From Ghiorsea sp. (GTDB lineage: Bacteria > Pseudomonadota > Zetaproteobacteria > Mariprofundales > Mariprofundaceae), in contig JAJFLD010000145.1 of the NCBI GenBank assembly GCA_021772875.1, forward strand, positions 1 to 6,072: a stretch of DNA of 6,072 nucleotides. Reading direction: 5' to 3'. This document shows positions 1-6,072 of the stretch, in pieces. Position numbers and translations under genes: made by a program. The notes under the pieces were generated by a model. That model did no database searches. It worked only from the letters and a program-made list of their open reading frames with translations, and was not told where the DNA came from. The first letter of the stretch is position 1. Each line of letters opens with the position of its first letter.

Positions 1-1
1 C

Positions 2-1672
2 ATTGCTGGCACAGCGATTAGCCAAGTTACAAAAGAAGAAGAAAACCACTGCATCATTGAAGCAGAAGGGCTGCGCAGTAATATTCCAGAATTGGCTGCG
101 GCATCCACAGCTGGAGGTTTTCTCAATTTTGTGCCTAATCAAGATGGTATTCTGCGCTTTACACCATTATTGATTCATTATGAACATAGCTATTTACCAT
201 CCTTGGGGCTTGCTGCGGTGCAGCGCTTTAACGATGACGCGCCGCTTTCTGCAAAAATTCGCACAGCCTGCACGGAAATTAAACTTGGCGAACATCATTA
301 TATTGCAGACCAATCAGGTATGGCATGGATTAATTATTATGGCGACAAATCATCTGTGCCCATGATTCGAGCATCGGATGTGCTGCATGGCAATGTCGCC
401 AAAGAAGCATTGCAAGGGAAATTGGTGTTTTTAGGTGTAACGTCATCGGGTATGCATGATCTTCATGCCACGCCTTATGAAGCTATGATGCCTGGTGTCG
501 AAGTGCATGCACAACTGGCACTAAACCTATTAAATGATGATTTGATTTACCGTACAGATACGATTTTCTGGATTGAGTTGCTGATTATTCTTGTGATTGG
601 GCTGGGTTATGGTTTGTGGTTTCCTATTGCGATCAAAAGAAGTTATGGCCTGATTACGTTAGTGTTTATAGGCATTTGGTTTTTTGTTGGTTATGGGTTG
701 TTTGTACAGGGGCTTTGGCTGCATATTGTGTTGCCACTGATGCAGCTCATGTTCACGTTTGCAGCTCTTTTGGCACTTAATTTTTCTATTTCACAGTATA
801 AAAGGCAGCAATTACGCCATACCTTTTCACAGTTTATTGATCCAAGTATTGTAGATGAAGCCATTGATAACCCTGAAAAAATAGGGCTTACTGGTGATAA
901 ACGTGAGATAAGTGTGATGTTTCTTGATGTTGCGGGGTTCACCCAGCTCTCAGAAGCATTAGACCCACATGATGTTGTGCGTTACATCAATATGTTTTTT
1001 CATGCCGCGACCCCGATTGTGTTTGAACACCATGGTTGCATCGACAGGCTCACAGGGGATGGTCTGGTTGAGCTCTTTGGCGCACCTCTACCTGATGCAC
1101 AACATGCGCGACATGCCTGCCAAGCGGCATTGGCAATGGAGCAGGCATTGGATGCTATTCGTGAACATTTTGATGAAGGTGGACATCAATTGCACGTGCG
1201 CATTGGCATCAATACAGGGGAAATGGTTGTGGGTAATGTTGGTTCGATTCAACGCTTGCATTACACCTTTATGGGCGATTCAGGCAATGCTGCAGCGCGC
1301 CTAGAATCATTGAACAAACAATATGGTACCAATCGTATGATTGGGCAACGCACCTTTGAGCTTGTGAAGGATGAGTTTGTTTGTCGTGAGATTGATTGTG
1401 TGGTGTTGGTTGGCAAAAGCGAAGCTATACATGTGTATGAATTGTTGGGCGATAGCAGGCAAACAGCGCAATTTGAGCCATTGTTGACAGCCTATGCAGA
1501 AGCACTGGATTTGTATCGCGCAGGCGATTTTCTTTTGGCATCAGAGAAGTTCTCTATGTGTGCCAAGCAATTTGATGATGAGGCCAGCCGCATCATGAGT
1601 CTGCGATGTGTTCGCTTAGATAAACATCCACCAAAAGATTGGCGAGGTATTTGGATTGCCGAAGCCAAGTAA
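2..1672 (+). CDS. CHASE2-domain class III adenylate/guanylate cyclase (5' end missing)
   Basis: Membrane cyclase that probably makes cAMP from ATP in response to a periplasmic signal. The frame is open from base 2, so the gene starts outside the window; 556 residues are visible. The TTG at 92 is an internal Leu inside conserved CHASE2 sequence, not a start. Visible residues 1 to about 184 are the end of CHASE2 (DGILRFTPL, LQGKLVFLGVTSSG, MPGVEVHAQ). Three membrane helices follow at about 188-206, 214-237 and 240-261. The cyclase domain runs from about 300 to 480: metal-binding Asp309 (FLDVAGFT) and Asp353 (LTGDGLVELFGAP), Thr422 in YTFMGD, and transition-state Asn429 and Arg433 (NAAARLE). The Lys usually found in the ..DK..GD.. 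motif, which reads the purine base, is Arg349 here. The tail (about 495-550) resembles the TPR-like end common in these proteins, with PPKDWRGIW. Family assignment is secure; ATP rather than GTP as substrate is inferred. Confidence 0.95.
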   Translation: MAGTAISQVTKEEENHCIIEAEGLRSNIPELAAASTAGGFLNFVPNQDGILRFTPLLIHYEHSYLPSLGLAAVQRFNDDAPLSAKIRTACTEIKLGEHHYIADQSGMAWINYYGDKSSVPMIRASDVLHGNVAKEALQGKLVFLGVTSSGMHDLHATPYEAMMPGVEVHAQLALNLLNDDLIYRTDTIFWIELLIILVIGLGYGLWFPIAIKRSYGLITLVFIGIWFFVGYGLFVQGLWLHIVLPLMQLMFTFAALLALNFSISQYKRQQLRHTFSQFIDPSIVDEAIDNPEKIGLTGDKREISVMFLDVAGFTQLSEALDPHDVVRYINMFFHAATPIVFEHHGCIDRLTGDGLVELFGAPLPDAQHARHACQAALAMEQALDAIREHFDEGGHQLHVRIGINTGEMVVGNVGSIQRLHYTFMGDSGNAAARLESLNKQYGTNRMIGQRTFELVKDEFVCREIDCVVLVGKSEAIHVYELLGDSRQTAQFEPLLTAYAEALDLYRAGDFLLASEKFSMCAKQFDDEASRIMSLRCVRLDKHPPKDWRGIWIAEAK

Positions 1673-1802
1673 CGTGTTACTCCCTTTTGGAGCTTCTAAT
1701 CGGCCTGCTTTTGGTTTGTCTTTTCGCTTTCAATGCTTGCCAAAATGGCGGATGGCCTTCATCTTCGCTAGCCTTATTTAAATACGAATCACGGAGCATC
1801 AT

Positions 1803-2669
1803 ATGGATTTATCTTGGTTGGAGACACCTTTACTTAGCCTAGGTGATATGCAACTTAGCGTTTATAATGTGATGTTTTCAGTGATAAGTTTAATCATGGG
1901 TTTTTGGCTCTCGCGCTGGGTGAGAAGCCAATTGCTTAAACGCTTAAGCCGCGCTGTTGGGCTGGATCAAAGCACGGTGTACACCATTGCCACCTTGGCA
2001 TTTTATGTCATCACGGTGCTTTCGCTATTGATGGCGGTGTCTATCCTTGGTTTTGATATCACCAATCTCGCCATTGTGGCCGGTGCGGTGTCGGTGGGCA
2101 TTGGTTTTGGCTTGCAAGATATCGCCAAAAACTTTATTTCAGGTTTGTTATTGCTCTTTGACCGCAGCATCAAGGTGGGTGATTTTATTCAGCTCTCCAA
2201 CTCCGATTTGCGTGGCACGGTCGAGCAAATTCGTGTGCGTTCGACCATCGTGAAAACATCCGATGATTTGGATGTGATTGTGCCGAATAGTCAGTTTTTA
2301 TCGGATCAAGTGATCAACTGGACCATGTCGAGTGATTTTCTGCGTCTGCATGTGCCATTCTCTGTTGCGTATGGCAGTGATGCGCGGGCACTGGAAGCTA
2401 TGGTGTTAAATCTTGCAAAAACATTACCTGATGTGGTGCAAGATGATCCGGCACATAAGACTTCGGTGTGGTTTATCGAAATGGCAGATTCGGCACTTAT
2501 TTTTGAGATGTTGGTGTGGATTAAAGGTAATCATGTTTTAAATTCACGACGCAAAAAAAGTGAATACACCTTTGCTCTTTATGAGGCGCTACGTCGCGAG
2601 GGCTTCGAAATACCATTCCCTCAACGTGATTTGCATATCAAAAGTGTGGCTCAAGGGGTTAAGCTTTAG
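1803..2669 (+). CDS. Small-conductance mechanosensitive channel, MscS family
   Basis: Inner-membrane channel that opens when membrane tension rises and releases solutes during hypo-osmotic shock. The 288-residue length matches minimal MscS proteins. Three membrane helices are visible: about 17-37, 60-82 and the pore helix 88-118. The pore helix has the Gly/Ala-rich face typical of TM3 (GAVSVGIGFGLQDIAKNFISG spans 94-114, with QDIAKNF in the middle). The soluble beta domain follows, with RSIKVGDFI (121-129), a GTVEQIRVRST block (138-148) and IVPNSQF (159-165). The C-terminal alpha/beta part ends in the conserved IPFPQRDLHIK (270-280). ATG 1803 is preceded by GGAG at 1793-1796 with six bases of spacing, which supports this start. 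No cyclic-nucleotide-binding domain is fused to it, so a direct link with the cyclase 130 bases upstream is not supported. It is clearly an MscS-family member; I do not assign mscS itself because paralogues are common. Confidence 0.95.
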   Translation: MDLSWLETPLLSLGDMQLSVYNVMFSVISLIMGFWLSRWVRSQLLKRLSRAVGLDQSTVYTIATLAFYVITVLSLLMAVSILGFDITNLAIVAGAVSVGIGFGLQDIAKNFISGLLLLFDRSIKVGDFIQLSNSDLRGTVEQIRVRSTIVKTSDDLDVIVPNSQFLSDQVINWTMSSDFLRLHVPFSVAYGSDARALEAMVLNLAKTLPDVVQDDPAHKTSVWFIEMADSALIFEMLVWIKGNHVLNSRRKKSEYTFALYEALRREGFEIPFPQRDLHIKSVAQGVKL

Positions 2670-2768
2670 GAAAAACACCAAACACGGGTAAAAATGAGAA
2701 CAACAAACGCCTACCCTTTTTATACTTTTTGCGGTGACATATTTTAGATAACCACAAGGAAGGAAAAA

Positions 2769-4247
2769 ATGACTGATAAATTATTACTAGGACCTTTGTT
2801 GGGTTTGGAATCCGACACAGATTATACGTTTTGTTTTTTAACAGATAGGCATGCAACATCCGCGAAAATAAAAATTGGCCATCAAAATATTGATGCAAAA
2901 AAGGTTGCAACGACATATTCAGGCATATATTGGCGTGCTGAATACGACGTGAGCAGCGATGCTTTGTCAGGTTTTGTTGCATACACCATTCTCGTCAATG
3001 ATAAGCCAATGGCTGATGGTAATGGGCGTATGAACTGGAAATTTTTTATCCCTGATGCCAATGAAGAGCCTAAATTTGCCTATGCTTCTTGCAATGGCTT
3101 TTCAAATAATAACTTAAAAACATGCACGGAAAACCCATATATCTTATGGGAGAGGATGTTAGCGCTTAGTGCTGAAGAACCCTTCTCATTGCTCATACTT
3201 GGTGGCGACCAAATTTATGCAGATGCTATTTGGACGCGCATTCCAGCATTGGATACTTGGAACGATCTGGGATTAAAAGAAAAAATTAAATATAAGCCTA
3301 AGCAAGCGCTTGGAAAAAAACTGGATTGGTTTTACGAAAAACTTTATCTTGAACAATGGAACAAACCATCAGTTTCTCTGGCGCTGGCGACTATCCCCAA
3401 CATCATGATGTGGGATGATCATGATATCATAGATGGCTGGGGAAGTTATCCAGAGGCATTGCAAACATGTGATGTTTACAAAGAAATTTATAAATATGCA
3501 TCCAAATACTTTCAATTGTTTCAAATACGATCAGCAGACAACAAAACGTTGTTAGCACCCAAGCATAGCGAAACCCATTTTTCGTTTGGTTTAAGCTTTC
3601 GCAAAACAAATATTCTTGCATTAGATAACCGATCTCAGCGAAGCTTGAAGACTGTCATGGACAATCAACATTGGCATGATGTTAAACAACATTTGGAGAG
3701 TGTGAAAAAAGGAAGCCTCTTGATTTTATCCGCCATTCCTGTGGTTTATAGAGATTTTTCTTTTTCAGAAGCAAGTGTTGATTTTACACCTTGGGAAGAA
3801 GAGCTAACAGACGATCTTAAAGATCATTGGCGAGCCAAGGAACATCAAGGCGAAAGAGCTAAGTTTTTAATGTGTATGTTACAAAATGCAGCGGTAAGAA
3901 AATCGAAAACAGTCATACTTTCAGGTGATGTTCATTTAGGTTGTATGGGAGTGGTTCAAGAAAGCAAACGTGACCAAACAACAAACATCCATCAAATTGT
4001 CTCATCAGGGATAGTTCATCCTGCACCAAGTTTAGTGCAATGGTTAGGCATTCTAGCGATTACAAATGATAGAACAGAGTATCTTGATGAAAACAGGCAA
4101 ATAAGAATTGATATGATCAAACCACATGGATCCGATCATTATCTGCGAACGCGTAATTTTGTGACACTGAAAGAAGGTACAGACGCAAAACTTTGGATCA
4201 ATTGGATTTGCGAAAACAACGATTCCCCTGTTTATCCTTTGCAGTAG
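2769..4247 (+). CDS. PhoD-like alkaline phosphatase / metallophosphatase
   Basis: Predicted metal-dependent phosphatase or phosphodiesterase of the PhoD-like fold; the substrate cannot be read from the sequence. Residues 1 to about 95 form a beta-rich N-terminal domain like the Fn3-like one that precedes PhoD catalytic domains. The catalytic part carries the family's metal-site blocks: YASCNG (105-110), GGDQIYAD (145-152, Asp147 and Gln148), MWDDHDIIDGWGS (214-226, Asp216/Asp217/His218/Asp219), LDNRSQR (285-291) and SGDVHLG (385-391, Asp387 and His389). All look intact. There is no Tat or Sec signal: the protein begins MTDKLLLGPLLGLE without twin arginine or a long hydrophobic run, so it is probably cytoplasmic, unlike secreted Bacillus PhoD. 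The start has a strong AAGGAAGGA at 2756-2764. The gene lies 99 bases after the MscS gene on the same strand and converges on the minus-strand gene ending at 4482. Its codons look more A-rich than those of the MscS gene. Confidence 0.92.
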   Translation: MTDKLLLGPLLGLESDTDYTFCFLTDRHATSAKIKIGHQNIDAKKVATTYSGIYWRAEYDVSSDALSGFVAYTILVNDKPMADGNGRMNWKFFIPDANEEPKFAYASCNGFSNNNLKTCTENPYILWERMLALSAEEPFSLLILGGDQIYADAIWTRIPALDTWNDLGLKEKIKYKPKQALGKKLDWFYEKLYLEQWNKPSVSLALATIPNIMMWDDHDIIDGWGSYPEALQTCDVYKEIYKYASKYFQLFQIRSADNKTLLAPKHSETHFSFGLSFRKTNILALDNRSQRSLKTVMDNQHWHDVKQHLESVKKGSLLILSAIPVVYRDFSFSEASVDFTPWEEELTDDLKDHWRAKEHQGERAKFLMCMLQNAAVRKSKTVILSGDVHLGCMGVVQESKRDQTTNIHQIVSSGIVHPAPSLVQWLGILAITNDRTEYLDENRQIRIDMIKPHGSDHYLRTRNFVTLKEGTDAKLWINWICENNDSPVYPLQ

Positions 4248-4481
4248 TTCTTGTTAGGTTAGGAAAAATTAAGGTCACATCATTTCACTTATTTCAAAAT
4301 CTTACTTAGAGTAGTTTCATGGTATAGACTATTGTTACGGCTTAGCGATGCTTGAATCTTCTGGCACCACATATGGAAGCACAATTCATTATCTGGTTTT
4401 GCAAATGCGGATAGTTTGTTGCTGATCAAACGTGAACATGAGTTGGTTGACAAGAAAGCATGAAGAAAGGCTCCCTAGGCA

Positions 4482-5264
4482 TCAAACTTTGGTCAGAGCG
4501 GACTGTTTGCTAACCTTATGTGGTAAGGTTTCATGTACTACTGTCTCATCAATAAAACGTATCGTTTGGTCTAATAGGATTTTCCGCTCTTTTGTAGGTT
4601 TTATGAACTGGCCTAGCATTTGTATTAATCTATTGGAGGTAACCCGCGACCACATGCCTTTAGAGTAAGCCGAAGCACTCTTTTTACATTCTTCAAAGCT
4701 CGCCTTTATTTCTGCCATATGTTGTTTTGAGATAGATGCATCTTCTTGTTGCTCTTCAATTGTTTGAACCAATACATTAATACGCTCGGTGATGACTTCA
4801 ATTTCGGCAGGGGTGAAAAAACCTTCAGGGTCATCCAATGCACCTACGATATCCTCTTCAAATTTTATTCTAAGCTCTTGTAGTGGATCGACTTTTGGCG
4901 CGAGTGCGTATAAATCTTCCTTGATATAGTTGCACCATCTGCTAATGGTTCTAGGCAGGTCACCTAGTTCTGAAAGCATAAGATGTTCTCTCAATTTATA
5001 CTCACCAGGAGCAAACTCAATGTCTAAACCGTGATATTTTCTTTCATTCGATGTCATTAGGAATGGTGGCGGAGTTGCAGTAAAAGTTTCTTCAATCATA
5101 GATTCGCTACATTCTAAGATATACTCCGGTTTATGCGCGAATGTTAATCGGATCAATGCCTTTCCAGTTTTAGGCAAAGTCATGATAAAATCTTGTTTTG
5201 TAAACACTGATTCATCGAGAGCTTGGGTGATGCTTTGGATAAATGAAGTTTTTAGTTGGCTCAT
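4482..5264 (-). CDS. Uncharacterised 260-residue protein with helical C-terminal half
   Basis: I do not recognise this family and assign no function. From the chosen start the protein has 260 residues. After a short N-terminal helix, residues about 23-95 alternate hydrophobic and polar positions as beta strands do (FIMTLP, ALIRLTF, YILECSE, LDIEFAPGEYKLREH). Residues about 97-122 (SELGDLPRTISRWCNYIKED) look like an amphipathic helix. From DPLQELRIKFEED (126-138) onward the protein is helical and charged; two helices at about 151-170 and 178-200, joined by a turn near DASISKQ, resemble an antiparallel coiled coil. There is no signal peptide, membrane helix, Walker motif or obvious catalytic motif. 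The open frame extends upstream to ATG 5285, but that start lacks a ribosome binding site, whereas ATG 5264 has GGGGAA at a good distance. The gene converges on the phosphatase gene and lies near a transposase relic, an accessory context. The even codon structure and lack of interruption argue that it is a real gene. Confidence 0.8.
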   Translation of the reverse strand: MSQLKTSFIQSITQALDESVFTKQDFIMTLPKTGKALIRLTFAHKPEYILECSESMIEETFTATPPPFLMTSNERKYHGLDIEFAPGEYKLREHLMLSELGDLPRTISRWCNYIKEDLYALAPKVDPLQELRIKFEEDIVGALDDPEGFFTPAEIEVITERINVLVQTIEEQQEDASISKQHMAEIKASFEECKKSASAYSKGMWSRVTSNRLIQMLGQFIKPTKERKILLDQTIRFIDETVVHETLPHKVSKQSALTKV

Positions 5265-5270
5265 TTCTTT

Positions 5271-5276
5271 TTCCCC
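5271..5276 (-). promoter_or_regulatory. Ribosome binding site deciding the start at 5264
   Basis: On the minus strand GGGGAA lies six bases upstream of the ATG at 5264-5262. The alternative in-frame ATG at 5285 has only AT-rich sequence before it (AATTT) and would place this purine-rich stretch inside the coding region. This favours the shorter, 260-residue form. Confidence 0.55.
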
Positions 5277-5487
5277 GGCGCACATAAATTGATCGGCTAT
5301 AGATTAAAATTAGTGAAGCTATTGGCTTTTAATGATTTGCCAAAACTTGTTGGTAAGTATATCGCCAGCTTTTTTCCATCGCCATCTGTACTCTTTTTAG
5401 TATAGTTCAAAGTTATCTTTAACACAAAGCCAAGCCTTTTCCAATATGAAATGAGTCTGAAATTTATATCTCGTCCATAATAAGGGG

Positions 5488-5991
5488 ATGTTGGTACAAA
5501 TGGATGAACAACGGATACAGACGGTTGCAGATGTTGTTTCATTTTTAAGCAGTACGATAGATGCTCCCATGGTTTTACATGGCAGCAAAGATGAACTTTA
5601 TAGTTGGGTTGAAGAAACGCTTGTTCGATTTCGTTATTTGTTTCAGAACAAGAAAGGAAAGAGCTTTATTTTACGCTATGTTGAGCAGTTTATCGGGGTA
5701 TTCTTGTCAGTAAATTACACACTTGGTTAAGCAACAGAAAGACACGGGACATGTTCGCCGCAAGCAACGCACTACTCAAGGTTTTGAAAAGAAATACATG
5801 CATGAAGATATTGTGTGACTTGCTACTGTTGATTGGGCTATGGATGGAGTATCAGGGGTACAACAACAGTCAAAGCATTTTGTGAGCGTATGTATAAATA
5901 CTATGATGACCAGCGCTTTGGTAGACTTTGTAATATTTCATCATCATATCTTCCACAATCGGTAAGGGATATGATGTCATGGATACAGTGA
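5488..5991 (+). pseudogene. Decayed transposase N-terminus, integrase-core (rve/DDE) type
   Basis: Relic of an insertion-sequence transposase. Segment 1 (5488 or ATG 5500 to about 5695) reads MDEQRIQTVADV, then WVEETLVRFRYL and GKSFILRYVEQFIG. This matches the common layout of integrase-core transposases with a LxRFxYxxLxKxxKGxxxRYLxxxTGYS-like N-terminus. An extra base in the GGGG at 5695-5698 shifts the frame; segment 2 resumes with GYSCQ, a TAA at 5711-5713 where a Gln codon is expected, ITHLVKQQKDTGHVRRKQRT, and a TGA at 5816-5818. A second shift near GGGG 5855-5858 leads to segment 3 (TTTVKAFCERMYKYYDDQRFG, with RLCNISSSYL), like the family's SGPATKxxxER...RLxxISVSHLYNLR region. Similarity fades at about 5955 and the last open frame stops at 5989-5991. 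The whole DDE catalytic domain is missing, so it cannot be active. No terminal inverted repeats could be identified, and I do not assign an IS family. Confidence 0.82.
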
Positions 5992-6072
5992 TTTTAAGCT
6001 TGAGGTTTGCTCTTGTTGTTGAGTCTGATGTGGTTTTATTGCCTTGATAGCTTGCAGCAAGGACTCACCTGA
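5977..6072 (-). CDS. Possible C-terminus of a gene entering from the right edge
   Basis: Reading leftwards from base 6072 on the minus strand, one frame is open for 31 codons and ends at the TGA at 5979-5977. The peptide begins SGESLLQAIKAIKPHQ and ends SLKSLYP. The other two minus frames close quickly. A helical start followed by a Gln/Ser-rich tail is plausible for a protein C-terminus, but the stretch is short and could be chance. If real, the gene lies mostly outside the window and its end overlaps the last codons of the transposase relic, which would place the junction of the decayed element at about 5955-5980. Confidence 0.3.
   Translation of the reverse strand, partial: SGESLLQAIKAIKPHQTQQQEQTSSLKSLYP

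Noticed and set aside
92..94. TTG as start of the cyclase gene
   Set aside because: The same frame is open back to base 2 and the CHASE2 similarity is continuous through the TTG, so it is an internal Leu codon of a gene cut by the window edge.
2686..2721. Possible terminator between the MscS and phosphatase genes
   Set aside because: GGGTA pairs with TACCC before a T run, but the stem has only five pairs and the loop is 21 bases; too weak to call.
2721..2755. Possible promoter before the phosphatase gene
   Set aside because: TATACT at 2721-2726 looks like a -10 box, but no acceptable -35 box lies 16-18 bases upstream.
4356..4463. Short open plus frame in the convergent gap containing ANADSLLLIKREHELVD
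   Set aside because: It is only 35 codons without a start codon or ribosome binding site. The peptide looks protein-like, but a frame of this length is expected by chance and I know no family it matches.
4432..4668. Plus-strand open frame of 78 codons
   Set aside because: It lies almost entirely antisense to the minus-strand gene at 4482-5264 and has no ribosome binding site or recognisable features.
5397..5588. Minus-strand open frame of 63 codons
   Set aside because: It is antisense to the transposase relic over most of its length and has no supporting start signal or similarity.

Overview
This window looks like chromosomal DNA from a Gram-negative proteobacterium with a fairly AT-rich genome. 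The clues are an envelope-anchored CHASE2 adenylate cyclase, a small MscS channel and ordinary GGAG/AAGGA ribosome binding sites. I cannot name the genus from the sequence. No rRNA, tRNA, CRISPR array or convincing terminator was seen.

Left part (bases 2-4247, all plus strand): three well-preserved genes follow one another with gaps of 130 and 99 bases. They are the 3' part of a CHASE2-class III nucleotide cyclase (sensor in the periplasm, cyclase in the cytoplasm), a complete MscS-type mechanosensitive channel of 288 residues, and a complete PhoD-like metallophosphatase of 492 residues without a signal peptide. The gaps do not show whether they form one operon. A shared theme of envelope or stress sensing and cyclic-nucleotide signalling is possible but is only inference. 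The gap between cyclase and channel carries a surprising stretch that reads like a type IV prepilin N-terminus, probably a relic or a coincidence.

Middle (4248-5487): after a 234-base convergent gap with no recognisable feature comes a minus-strand gene of 260 residues (start at 5264) of a family I do not recognise. It has a beta-rich N-terminal half and a helical, coiled-coil-like C-terminal half. Upstream of it, 5297-5487 is open in one minus frame and ends in a stop 32 bases before its start codon, so it may be the tail of a truncated partner gene.

Right part (5488-6072): a decayed transposase gene of the integrase-core (rve/DDE) type. Only its N-terminal and HTH portion remains, broken by two frameshifts and two in-frame stops, and the catalytic domain is missing. 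It abuts what may be the last 31 codons of a minus-strand gene running in from the right edge. The middle and right parts therefore look like an accessory, rearranged segment next to conserved chromosomal genes. The best candidate for something undescribed is the orphan minus-strand gene at 4482-5264.
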